Assembly (NCBI GenBank): GCA_017511375.1
Contig: JAFWKJ010000008.1
Location: forward strand, 62,001-126,000
Length of the DNA stretch: 64,000 nt
Source: Bacilli bacterium
GTDB lineage: Bacteria > Bacillota_I > Bacilli_A > RF39 > UBA660
Direction: 5' to 3'
The notes beneath the pieces are model-generated. The model was not told where the DNA came from, searched no databases, and saw only the letters and a program-made list of their open reading frames with translations. The position numbers were made by a program, and so were the translations under genes. Of the stretch, positions 8,883 through 17,621 are shown one piece after another (position 1 is the first letter of the stretch; each line of letters begins with the position of its first letter).

Positions 8883-11243
8883 ATGAAAAGGAAAATCCTT
8901 TTGTATGGAACTAGTACGTACAAAAACAGGGGAGTAGAGGCAATTGTTAACTCAACCATAAATCAAATTGATAAAAAAAGTAATGATATAACCATTGCTT
9001 GTTTTGACGTGGATTACAATAATAAATTTTATAAAGATAGGGTAAAACACATTAATCAATATAGAAAAGATTCCTTAACAAAAGAAGAAAAACAATTAGA
9101 AAAAGAATACCAAAAATTGCCATTTGATTATCGAAACTTTGAGCTTTTATATCAAAAAGATGTTGTTCAAGAAATGAAAAAATCAGATATTTGTATCTCA
9201 ATTGGAGGAGACAACTATTGTTATCAACCTTGTAATTGGTTGTATGCAGTAGATTCTAAGAGTCATGAGTTAGGAAAAAAGACAGTATTATGGGGTGCGT
9301 CTTTATTTGATAAAATTGATGATTTAGAATTAATTCAAAATTTAAATAACTTTGATGTTTTAGTGATTCGAGAAAGTTTGACATTAAATGCAATTAAAGA
9401 CTATGTAGACAAAGATAAGATTATATTTGAAAAAGATCCAGCTTTCTCTTTAAAAATAAAAAGAGTAAAAAGAGACCCATGGTATGATAATAATAAATAC
9501 ATAGTATTCAATGTTTCTCCTCTTACTATTAAAGATGAGAAAAATTACGAGGCAGTCATAACTTTTATGAACTATATCCTAGATCAAACGAATTATTCTA
9601 TTTGTCTTTTACCTCATGTAACAACGGAGGACTGTAGTGATCTTGAAATATTAAGTACGTTAGATAAAGAGTTTGAAATGGAAGAAAGAGTTTACCTAGA
9701 GCAAAACAACTATAATTGTGAAGAATTAAAATACATTATTTCTCAAAGTAAATTTGCGGTTGTAGCGAGGACACATGCCTCTATTGCAGCCTATTCAACG
9801 TTTGTTCCAACCTTAGTAATTGGTTATTCTGTAAAATCTAGAGGAATTGCCAAAGACTTGTTTGGAAACTATGAAAATTATGTAATAAATCGTGAAGATT
9901 TAGAAGGCGACAAACTTGTTGAAAAGTTTAAGTGGATTGAAAATAATAAATATCGAATCATAAAAAAATTGAAACAGCAAATGCCTGGAATTGTAAAAAA
10001 CTCATCTCATATTTTTGAAAAAGTAATTAAAAAACTTGAAGAACAAGAAAAAAAGAGAATTTGCAATCCAAAAGACTGTATTAATTGTAATCTATGTAAA
10101 AATGTTTGCCCGGTAAATGCAGTAGAGACAGTTGAAACAGATTTGCACTTTAAATATAATCAAAGAAAAGTAAATATGTGTATCAATTGTGGAAAATGTT
10201 TAAATATCTGTCCAACACGTAATGATAAAAAGAAAAATAATAATCCACTTAAATGTTATGCTGCCAAAAATAAGGATGAAGATGTTCAAAAGCAAAGTAC
10301 TTCTGGAGGGGTTTTCACAGCCTTAGCTAATTATATATTGCAGGAAAAAGGAATTGTATATGGGGCACAAAGACAAAATGAAAAGACCTCTCATATTAGA
10401 GTTAGTAAAAGAAAAGATTTAGAGAAAATTCGAGGAAGCAAATATTCCTACAGTAAATTAGATGGAATTTTAGAGCAAATTGTGAAAGATGCCAAAGCAA
10501 ATAAAAAAATATTGTTTAGTGGAACACCATGTCAAGTAGCTGCTATGAAAATGCTACTAAAAAAATACAAGAATGTTTACTATGTGTCAGTCATTTGTCA
10601 TGGTGTATTGAATGATGATTTGGTAAGTGATTATTGTAAAAAGAATAAACTAAACCTTATTAGTTTTAGAACGAAAGAAAAAGGATGGTATAAGTCTTGT
10701 GCAAAATATGATAAATATGTGAAAGAACTGGCAAATGATAATTTTCTATCATTATATATAAACAACTTGATATTAAGAGATAGTTGTTATCAATGTAAGT
10801 TTAAATTAGAGAATAATTTATCAGATATTATTTTGGGTGACTATTGGGGAATTAAAGAATTAGATAGCGATTTCTTTGATGATAATGGAGTTTCGGCTGT
10901 AATAATTAATTCAAAAACAGGAGATAAACTATTTAATCAAATAAAAACAGAACTAATATATAAGGAAACAACGATTGATAGTATAAAAACATATAATCCA
11001 AGTATTAATAGTTCTCCATCCAAACCGATTGGAAGATTTTCAGCAAACAAACTGTTAAAAGAAAGTGACTGGAAGGCAATGATAACAGAGAATGAAATTG
11101 ATAGTTTAAAAAGGGAAATTCAAAATTTAAAAGAAAATATGAGTAAAAAAGAATATGAATTGAATTCAATAAAAAATAGCAAAAGATGGAAACTTGTAGA
11201 TAAGATGATGAGAGCAATCAATAAAGTGCTTAGACGATCATAA
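8883..11243 (+). CDS. polysaccharide pyruvyltransferase fused to ferredoxin-FrhB (F420 hydrogenase beta-like) domain
   Basis: About 786 residues. The N-terminal 390 are a polysaccharide pyruvyltransferase/CsaB-type domain (LLYGTSTYKNRGVEAIVNST, ISIGGDNY, ARTHASIAAYSTF). Two [4Fe-4S] motifs follow (CINCNLCKNVCP, CINCGKCLNICP), then the FrhB_N/FrhB_C module (STSGGVFTALANYIL, FSGTPCQVAAMKMLL, DSCYQCKF). The last about 50 residues are a coiled coil ending in SKRWKL, a tail common on surface-glycan enzymes. FrhB-type proteins of glycan loci are presumed flavin/Fe-S oxidoreductases. ATG 8883 fits the GGGTGG site; TATAAT lies at 8844-8849. Together they suggest redox-coupled tailoring of a pyruvylated glycan, which is inference. 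Confidence 0.88.
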   Translation: MKRKILLYGTSTYKNRGVEAIVNSTINQIDKKSNDITIACFDVDYNNKFYKDRVKHINQYRKDSLTKEEKQLEKEYQKLPFDYRNFELLYQKDVVQEMKKSDICISIGGDNYCYQPCNWLYAVDSKSHELGKKTVLWGASLFDKIDDLELIQNLNNFDVLVIRESLTLNAIKDYVDKDKIIFEKDPAFSLKIKRVKRDPWYDNNKYIVFNVSPLTIKDEKNYEAVITFMNYILDQTNYSICLLPHVTTEDCSDLEILSTLDKEFEMEERVYLEQNNYNCEELKYIISQSKFAVVARTHASIAAYSTFVPTLVIGYSVKSRGIAKDLFGNYENYVINREDLEGDKLVEKFKWIENNKYRIIKKLKQQMPGIVKNSSHIFEKVIKKLEEQEKKRICNPKDCINCNLCKNVCPVNAVETVETDLHFKYNQRKVNMCINCGKCLNICPTRNDKKKNNNPLKCYAAKNKDEDVQKQSTSGGVFTALANYILQEKGIVYGAQRQNEKTSHIRVSKRKDLEKIRGSKYSYSKLDGILEQIVKDAKANKKILFSGTPCQVAAMKMLLKKYKNVYYVSVICHGVLNDDLVSDYCKKNKLNLISFRTKEKGWYKSCAKYDKYVKELANDNFLSLYINNLILRDSCYQCKFKLENNLSDIILGDYWGIKELDSDFFDDNGVSAVIINSKTGDKLFNQIKTELIYKETTIDSIKTYNPSINSSPSKPIGRFSANKLLKESDWKAMITENEIDSLKREIQNLKENMSKKEYELNSIKNSKRWKLVDKMMRAINKVLRRS

Positions 11244-11332
11244 AAAAGTATCAAATGATGTCCAATGGGCATAAGATATGTATATTTAATAGATAGTTTT
11301 TGCTATAATATAGATGAAAGGGTTGCGATAAA

Positions 11333-13309
11333 ATGATAAATAGAAAAGTATTATGGATTTTAATTATAAATCTTATGTTGCTATGTCCTCTCATGGTTAG
11401 TGCTAAAGAAAAGATATCAATTGAATCAGAAAAGATACCCTCAATGGAGGAGAGTACAGCAAAAGATGAGAACGTTGAGCACGAAGAATATGAGTCTTCT
11501 TCAATTAAAAACACTGTTTTCACGGATTCAGCACTTAATGGATGGAAAGAAACAAATGTGGGAGTTGTTTACTATCGTAATGGGACAAGAGTAACAGGTT
11601 TACAAGAGATAGAAGGAGACAAATATTATTTCAATGAGCAAGGAATAATGCAAAAAGGTTTTGTTACGATTGATGGTAAAATCTATTTCTTTAGTAGAGT
11701 AAACGGAGCCCTAAAAACAGGATGGCAAGGAGCAAGTGAAGGACAGTGGTATCAAAATGAAGAGGGAGAAGTCGTAACAGGTCGACAGGAAATAGATGAT
11801 AATAAATACTATTTTAATGAGCAGGGAATCTTGCAGAAAGGCTTTGTAACGATTGATGGTAAACTTTATTTTTATAGTAGAGTAAACGGAGCCTTAAAAA
11901 CAGGATGGCAAGGAGCAAGTGAAGGAGAATGGTATCAAAGGTCAAATGGAGAAGTTGTAACAGGTCGAAGAGGAATCGATGGAAATAAATACTATTTTAA
12001 TGAACAAGGAATTATGCAGAAAGGTTTTGTAACGATTGATGGTAAACTTTATTTCTATAGTAAAGTAAATGGATCCTTAAAAACAGGATGGCAAGGAGCA
12101 AGTGAAGGAGAATGGTACCAAAAGTCAGATGGAGAAGTTGTAACAGGACACCAAACCATTCAAAACAATAAATATTATTTCAATGAACAAGGTATCTTGC
12201 AGAAAGGTTTTGTGACGATTGATGGTAAACTCTATTTTTACAGTAGAGTAAATGGGGCCTTAAAAACAGGATGGCAAGGATCAGATGAAGGGCAGTGGTA
12301 CCAAAAGTCAGATGGAGAAGTGGTAACAGGACACCAAACCATCCAAAATAATAAATATTATTTCAACGAACAAGGAATTATGCAAAAAGGCTTTGTCACA
12401 ATCGATGGTAATATTTATTTCTATAGTAGAGTCAATGGAGCCTTAAAGACAGGATGGCAAGGATCTAGTGAAGGAAATTGGTATCAAGATGAAAATGGAA
12501 TCTTAGTAAAAGGAGCCCAAACAATTGAAGCTAGAGATTATGTTTTTAATGAAGAAACTGGACTATTAGAAGGCTTTAAAATTGTTAATGGAAAGAAATA
12601 CTATTATAATCCAGATGGTACGCAAGTAAAAGGTGTACAATATATGGCTGGCAATTTCTGGCAATTTAATTCAATTACTGGTGCATTTGAAAAGTATGTT
12701 AATCAACTTCGTGTGATTGATATATCACGCCATAATGGAAAAATTGACTGGGATAGAGTAAAGGCTTCTGGACAAGTCGATGCGGTAATACTAAGACTTG
12801 GATATGGCGTTGGTTACGTAGATGATAAGTTTGAGTATAATAAGAATGAACTTGAGAGACTAGGAATTCCTTATTCTATTTATCTATTTAGTTATGCTGA
12901 AAATAAAAATGAAGCATTAAGAGAATCTAATTTCGTAATAGATACAATTCGCGAATATAATGTACATATTTCATCAAATCTATTTAGTATCTACTACGAC
13001 CTAGAAGATTGGGAAATACAATCTACAGGAGAAAACAGTTATGGTATTTCAAAATCTACTTATCGTGATATGATTTTAGCATTTGTAAATAATGTAGAAA
13101 GCAATCTAGGTATTAGAACAAGAGTATATGCATCAAAAAATTATATCTTAGAAAGGTTCCCTACAGATGTACAAGGATATGCAACTTGGGTAGCACAATG
13201 GAATGACACTTTTACATACAATGGACCATATGAAGGATGGCAATATTCAAGTAGTGGAAGCGTTCCGGGAATCAATGGTAGAGTTGATATGAACTACTTT
13301 TATGTGTAA
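11333..13309 (+). CDS. secreted cell-wall-binding GH25 muramidase
   Basis: 658 residues. A signal peptide (about 1-24, ending VSA) is followed by a charged linker, then five near-identical 61-residue units (FNEQGI...QKGFVTIDG, SRVNGALKTGWQG) of choline/cell-wall-binding type, a divergent unit, and a C-terminal GH25 domain from about residue 460 (VIDISRHNGKIDW, RLGYGVGYVDDKF, YYDLEDW with the catalytic Asp-x-Glu). It would be exported, bind the wall through its repeats and cut MurNAc-GlcNAc bonds. TATAAT lies at 11304-11309. The repeats are almost interchangeable with those of the next gene. Confidence 0.93.
   Translation: MINRKVLWILIINLMLLCPLMVSAKEKISIESEKIPSMEESTAKDENVEHEEYESSSIKNTVFTDSALNGWKETNVGVVYYRNGTRVTGLQEIEGDKYYFNEQGIMQKGFVTIDGKIYFFSRVNGALKTGWQGASEGQWYQNEEGEVVTGRQEIDDNKYYFNEQGILQKGFVTIDGKLYFYSRVNGALKTGWQGASEGEWYQRSNGEVVTGRRGIDGNKYYFNEQGIMQKGFVTIDGKLYFYSKVNGSLKTGWQGASEGEWYQKSDGEVVTGHQTIQNNKYYFNEQGILQKGFVTIDGKLYFYSRVNGALKTGWQGSDEGQWYQKSDGEVVTGHQTIQNNKYYFNEQGIMQKGFVTIDGNIYFYSRVNGALKTGWQGSSEGNWYQDENGILVKGAQTIEARDYVFNEETGLLEGFKIVNGKKYYYNPDGTQVKGVQYMAGNFWQFNSITGAFEKYVNQLRVIDISRHNGKIDWDRVKASGQVDAVILRLGYGVGYVDDKFEYNKNELERLGIPYSIYLFSYAENKNEALRESNFVIDTIREYNVHISSNLFSIYYDLEDWEIQSTGENSYGISKSTYRDMILAFVNNVESNLGIRTRVYASKNYILERFPTDVQGYATWVAQWNDTFTYNGPYEGWQYSSSGSVPGINGRVDMNYFYV
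11570..12520 (+). repeat. 183-bp tandem repeats (five units) coding cell-wall-binding modules
   Basis: The codon for Asn in FNEQGI recurs at 11633, 11816 and 11999, an exact 183-bp (61-codon) spacing, and continues to about 12.5 kb. Units differ by only a few codons, a substrate for recombination. Confidence 0.9.
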
Positions 13310-13320
13310 AGCGACATGTA

Positions 13321-13347
13321 AAAAGAGAGTAAAGTCTCTCTTTTTTT
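13321..13347 (+). terminator. intrinsic terminator after GH25 gene
   Basis: AAAAGAGAG (13321-13329), 6-nt loop, CTCTCTTTT (13336-13344), then a T run. Confidence 0.85.
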
Positions 13348-13398
13348 GTGTCAAATAGACAAAACTTAAGATATAATGAAAATAAGGAGGGGTAAAAT

Positions 13399-14982
13399 AT
13401 GAAAAAAATAATATATATAATTCTTTTTATTTCAATCATATTTATTCCCAATAAAGCTTTTGCACAACAAGGATGGAACAGTGATGAGAATGGAACATAT
13501 TATATTTCCAGTAGTACGAGATTAACGGGACGTCAAGTAATAAACGGGAAAGAATATTACTTTAATGAGCAAGGTGTTATGCAAAAAGGTTTTATTACGA
13601 TTGATGGAAAACTATATTTCTATAGTAGAGTCAATGGAGTTTTAAAAACAGGATGGCAAGGAGCAAGCGAAGGACAGTGGTACCAAAATTCCAAAGGTGA
13701 AGTATTAACAGGTGACCAAACTATCAATAATAATAAATATTATTTTAATGAACAGGGAATCTTACAAAAAGGATTTGTTACAAAAAACGGAAAACTTTAT
13801 TTCTATAGTAGAGTAAATGGTGCTTTAAAAACAGGATGGCAAGGAGCAAGCGAAGGACAATGGTATCAAAAGTCAAACGGAGAGGTAGTAACAGGACACC
13901 AAACTATCAATAACAATAAATATTATTTCAATGAACAGGGAATCATGCAGAAGGGATTCGTTACCCTTAATGGAAAGATTTATTTCTATAGTAGAGTCAA
14001 TGGAGCTTTAAAGACAGGATGGCAAGGAGCAAGTGAAGGAGAATGGTTCCAAAATGCGAATGGAGAAGTCGTAACAGGACATCAAACCATCAATAACAAT
14101 AAATACTACTTTAATGAACAAGGAATGATGCAAAAAGGTTTTGTTACTATAGATGACAAGTTATATTTTTATAGTAGAGTCAATGGAGCCTTAAAAACAG
14201 GAGTTCAAGGAGCCAATGGGGAAGTATGGGTTCAAAATAAAGATGGAGAAGTCATGTTTGGCGAAGGCGTGAAAGAAGTGGAAGGAAAAGAATATTTCTT
14301 CCAAGGAAGAAATTTAAAATCAGGTATTATTGAAGTAGATGGTATAAGATTTTATTTTGATAATATAACCTTTGAAAAAAGAACAAAGAGTGTAAAAACA
14401 AAATACTATGATCTTATTATTGATGATAATACGGGTGAATTTATCAAAAAACAATATAAACCTGTATACTATAATCAAAAAGATTGGCGTTGGAGTGAGA
14501 TCGTGTATGGAAATCGTACATTTGGTATGACTGGTTGTGCACCAGCAGGTATGGCAATGGCCTATACATCTATTCTTCAAAGAGAAATACTTCCAACAGA
14601 AGTAGCAGATTACCTATATTACCAAACAGATCAATATAATAGATATTTACCGGGAACAAGTGGAATGGGTATTATTTATGCCTCTAACAAATATGGAGTT
14701 AAATGGACAGGAATTGGCAGTAAGGATGAAATGATCAGAGCCTTAAAACAAGGTAAAATCATTTATGCCTCTATGCAAGATGGTAAATATGCAAAGCCAA
14801 CATACAATCATATTATTATGATGTATGACTATAATGAAAGCAAAAACCAAACTTATACATTAGACCCTTTATTAACATCCAATAATGGTTGGAACGATGT
14901 AAATCAAATATGGAGAGAACAATGTATGGATCCAGATGATAGAACTGGTGGATACGCATTCTATAGTCTAGAAGAAAAATAA
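13399..14982 (+). CDS. secreted cell-wall-binding C39-like cysteine peptidase
   Basis: 527 residues. A signal peptide (about 1-22, ending AFA) is followed by four 61-residue wall-binding units matching those of the gene upstream, a partial unit, and a C-terminal C39_2-type peptidase domain from about residue 350. Likely catalytic Cys is in MTGCAPAGMAMAY, His in YNHIIMMYDY and Asp in YTLDPL. It may cut peptide cross-links or secreted peptides at the wall. It has a very strong site (AAGGAGGGG) and TATAAT at 13372-13377. Shared repeats suggest both enzymes bind the same wall ligand. Confidence 0.9.
   Translation: MKKIIYIILFISIIFIPNKAFAQQGWNSDENGTYYISSSTRLTGRQVINGKEYYFNEQGVMQKGFITIDGKLYFYSRVNGVLKTGWQGASEGQWYQNSKGEVLTGDQTINNNKYYFNEQGILQKGFVTKNGKLYFYSRVNGALKTGWQGASEGQWYQKSNGEVVTGHQTINNNKYYFNEQGIMQKGFVTLNGKIYFYSRVNGALKTGWQGASEGEWFQNANGEVVTGHQTINNNKYYFNEQGMMQKGFVTIDDKLYFYSRVNGALKTGVQGANGEVWVQNKDGEVMFGEGVKEVEGKEYFFQGRNLKSGIIEVDGIRFYFDNITFEKRTKSVKTKYYDLIIDDNTGEFIKKQYKPVYYNQKDWRWSEIVYGNRTFGMTGCAPAGMAMAYTSILQREILPTEVADYLYYQTDQYNRYLPGTSGMGIIYASNKYGVKWTGIGSKDEMIRALKQGKIIYASMQDGKYAKPTYNHIIMMYDYNESKNQTYTLDPLLTSNNGWNDVNQIWREQCMDPDDRTGGYAFYSLEEK
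13530..14215 (+). repeat. 183-bp tandem repeats (four units) coding cell-wall-binding modules
   Basis: Same 61-residue unit as in the preceding gene (FNEQG..QKGF, SRVNGALKTGWQGASEG), with long near-identical DNA stretches in both genes. Confidence 0.85.
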
Positions 14983-15006
14983 GGACCATAAAAGGTTCTT
15001 TTTTTA
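14981..15006 (+). terminator. intrinsic terminator after C39-like peptidase gene
   Basis: AAGGACC (14981-14987), 6-nt loop, GGTTCTT (14994-15000) with one G-T pair, then T run. Confidence 0.75.
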
Positions 15007-15074
15007 TGTTATGAAATCATAGACTTTTTCATAAATATTTAGTAAAATAAGACATGAAAAGGGAGATGCTGTCA

Positions 15075-15995
15075 GTGAAAAAATGTGTAATCATCCTGAA
15101 TCCTGAAAGTGGAAAGAAGCATAAAATTAAAACTTATGAAGAATTCTATGATACTTTAAGAAAATATGGGTATGAAACTGAGATCATTTTAACGAAAGCC
15201 AAAGGCGATGCTGAAAAGATTATTCAGGGAATTGATAAAAGTATAGATTTAGTAATTAGTGGAGGAGGAGACGGAACTTTAAATGAAATTGTTTCGGGAA
15301 ATCTTCAACGTGAGAAACCACTAACGATTGCGCCACTTCCTATGGGTAGTACCAATGATGTAGGAAATATGTATGGTCTAAATAGAAGCGTGTTTGAAAA
15401 TCTAGAAATATTATTAAAGGGAAAACAAAAAAAGGTGGATGTTTGCTATATCAATAAAGCACCATTTGCATATGTAGCATGCTTAGGGGATTATATTGAT
15501 ATGGCTTATGCAACCCCTAGAAGTTTAAAGAAAAAATATGGGAAAATTGCCTATATCTTGTATGGAATAGGACAGTTAAGAAATAAAATTCACCAATATA
15601 AATTAAAATATACAATTGATGGTAAAAGTCACGAAGGAACCTATTCTTTCATTTTTATCTCCAATTCATCTCGTATAGCAGGACAGCCTGATGTTTACTA
15701 TGATGTAAAACTAGATGATAATATGTTTGAAGTAGCTTTAGCGAATGTAAAAAACAAAGCAGAAATGTTAAGACTCCTTGTTTTAACAAGTACTATGGAT
15801 GTAAAAGATATTCCTGGAATCACTTATTATCAAACAAATAATTTTGAAATAGAGTTTATAGACAAACCAAAAACATCCTGGTGTATTGATGGAGAAGAAT
15901 ATAAAATAAATACAAATAAATTTGTTTTTCATGTAGAACAAAATATGAAAATGCAAGTTCCAAAAGAATCAGCTAAAACATTATTTGATGAATAG
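15075..15995 (+). CDS. diacylglycerol/lipid kinase, DagK/YegS family
   Basis: About 306 residues. The DAGK catalytic domain opens with VIILNPESGKK; the nucleotide-binding core is ISGGGDGTLNEIVSG, followed by PLPMGSTNDVGNMYG. It phosphorylates diacylglycerol or a related lipid at the inner membrane face, recycling DAG released during lipoteichoic acid synthesis. An in-frame ATG at 15054 coincides with the expected transcription start (TAGACT 15020, TAAAAT 15043-15048), so I prefer GTG 15075, which has AAAGGGAG 9 nt upstream. The next gene starts 11 bp downstream. Confidence 0.88.
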   Translation: MKKCVIILNPESGKKHKIKTYEEFYDTLRKYGYETEIILTKAKGDAEKIIQGIDKSIDLVISGGGDGTLNEIVSGNLQREKPLTIAPLPMGSTNDVGNMYGLNRSVFENLEILLKGKQKKVDVCYINKAPFAYVACLGDYIDMAYATPRSLKKKYGKIAYILYGIGQLRNKIHQYKLKYTIDGKSHEGTYSFIFISNSSRIAGQPDVYYDVKLDDNMFEVALANVKNKAEMLRLLVLTSTMDVKDIPGITYYQTNNFEIEFIDKPKTSWCIDGEEYKINTNKFVFHVEQNMKMQVPKESAKTLFDE

Positions 15996-16006
15996 TGAGG
16001 TTATTT

Positions 16007-16831
16007 ATGAGAAAAAGAAAATCTTTATCTCAGAAAATAACCAAGAATAATTGTAGAAAACTATCATCAATCACTTTAGAAAAAAACAAAATAAATATAA
16101 CAATTTATTTTTTGTTGAGAGTCCTTGTCATCATTAGTATGATTGGACAAGGAATCAATGGTAACTGGAACAATGTGGTATTATGTGTTTTAACTCTCTT
16201 GTTATTCACATTACCAAATCTTATTTCAAAAAAACTACATATTGCATTGCCAGAGCCATTAGAAATCATGGTATATCTCTTTATTTTCTCTGCAGAAATA
16301 TTAGGAGAAATACAAAACTTTTATGGAATATTTGAACATTGGGATACCCTATTGCATACATTAAATGGATTTCTATGTGCTGCCATAGGTTTTTCTTTGG
16401 TAGATATATTAAATCATAAAGAAGAAATTGATATGAATATGTCCCCCATATTTGTCGCACTAGTTGCCTTCTCATTTTCCATGACAGTAGGAGTCATCTG
16501 GGAATTTGTAGAATATGGCGCCGATAAATACTTAGAATCTGATATGCAAAAAGATAGGATGATAGAAGAATTCCAATCAATTAGAATAAATCCTAAAAAG
16601 AATAATAGTCCCATAAAGGTAAAGAATATAAAAAAAACAATCATCTATTTAAAAGAAAATGTCATCGTAATCGATGGGGGTTATCTTGATATAGGTCTTC
16701 AAGATACGATGAAGGATTTAATTGTTAATTTTATGGGGGCTGTTATTTTTTCCATTATTGGATATTTATATTTGAAAAATAAAGAAAGATATGAGTTTAT
16801 TGAAGTCATAATTCCCAAAAAGAAGAAGTAG
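16007..16831 (+). CDS. multi-pass membrane protein, YjdF/DUF2238-like
   Basis: About 274 residues, basic N-terminus and six or seven hydrophobic segments. Conserved polar spots inside helices (DTLLHTLNGFLCAAIGF, GVIWEFVEYGADKYLE, DTMKDLIVNFMGAVIFS) resemble the DUF2238/YjdF pattern. A hydrophilic insertion of about 60 residues interrupts the last two helices. The function of the family is unknown. ATG 16007 has GTGAGG 6 nt upstream. Tandem with the lipid kinase gene, hinting at a membrane-lipid context. Confidence 0.6.
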   Translation: MRKRKSLSQKITKNNCRKLSSITLEKNKINITIYFLLRVLVIISMIGQGINGNWNNVVLCVLTLLLFTLPNLISKKLHIALPEPLEIMVYLFIFSAEILGEIQNFYGIFEHWDTLLHTLNGFLCAAIGFSLVDILNHKEEIDMNMSPIFVALVAFSFSMTVGVIWEFVEYGADKYLESDMQKDRMIEEFQSIRINPKKNNSPIKVKNIKKTIIYLKENVIVIDGGYLDIGLQDTMKDLIVNFMGAVIFSIIGYLYLKNKERYEFIEVIIPKKKK

Positions 16832-16841
16832 GAATGATAAT

Positions 16842-17558
16842 ATGAAAAATGAAAAGAGAAAGAGAATTAATGAGAGCAGATTAGCCATCAAGTTATTTAT
16901 GTGTTTAATCTATTTAATTGTAATTACCATACTATTTGTATGTTCTTATCGTCTATTTGAAGAAAAGGACAAAATAGTACCTTGGTCTGATGTAGAGAAC
17001 GTAGAAGATTACACCTATATGACGATTTGTAGAATGTCTGAAAAATTTGCTTATTATGAAGAAGCAAACGTAGGAATTCATTTCGTGATAGAAAAAGAAG
17101 ATACCGGGCAATGGCACACTTATATCATTGCCATTAACGAAAATGACTATGATAGTTATAAAAAAATAATTGATTATTCCTACGAAAGAACAGATAAAGA
17201 ACCAAAACCCAAAAAGGTTTATGGATATCCTGTCATTGTAAATGAAGAAATCAAAGAATTAGCTATTAAAAATATAGAAAACTTTGTACCAGCAGATAAC
17301 GAAGTAAAAATTACAGCGGAAAACTATGAATCCTACCTTACAAATAGTTATTTAGATACAACAAAAAGTAAAGAAGATAGATTTAGTAATATGTTATTTG
17401 CCTCTTTATTATTACTATTTGTTACCTTTGTATTATTGATAGCTACTATTTTTAATAAAGATAAAATTGTAGATAAAGTGGATAATACAATTGATAAAGA
17501 AATAGATCGCGCAAGATTTATGTTTGAAAAGCAAAGACAAAAGAAACTAAAAAAATAA
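16842..17558 (+). CDS. uncharacterised protein with two membrane anchors
   Basis: 238 residues: a basic N-terminus, one helix at about 15-37, an external domain of about 140 residues and a second helix at about 183-205, then a lysine-rich tail. The external part contains TGQWHTYIIAIN and VYGYPVIVNEEI but no family I recognise. It follows the DUF2238-like gene by 10 bp and is closed by a strong terminator, so the three genes from 15.07 kb form one operon. Confidence 0.6.
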   Translation: MKNEKRKRINESRLAIKLFMCLIYLIVITILFVCSYRLFEEKDKIVPWSDVENVEDYTYMTICRMSEKFAYYEEANVGIHFVIEKEDTGQWHTYIIAINENDYDSYKKIIDYSYERTDKEPKPKKVYGYPVIVNEEIKELAIKNIENFVPADNEVKITAENYESYLTNSYLDTTKSKEDRFSNMLFASLLLLFVTFVLLIATIFNKDKIVDKVDNTIDKEIDRARFMFEKQRQKKLKK

Positions 17559-17582
17559 CTACTGTTTACACAGTAGTTTTAT
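17557..17582 (+). terminator. intrinsic terminator of the lipid-kinase operon
   Basis: AACTACTGT (17557-17565), TTAC loop, ACAGTAGTT (17570-17578), then TTTATT. Confidence 0.85.
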
Positions 17583-17621
17583 TATGAAATTTTATGATAT
17601 AATAATAATGAGGTGCTTACG

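Noticed and set aside
11570-14215. CRISPR-like periodicity
   Set aside because: Repeats are 183 bp, in frame and coding; no spacer structure. No CRISPR array seen anywhere in the window.
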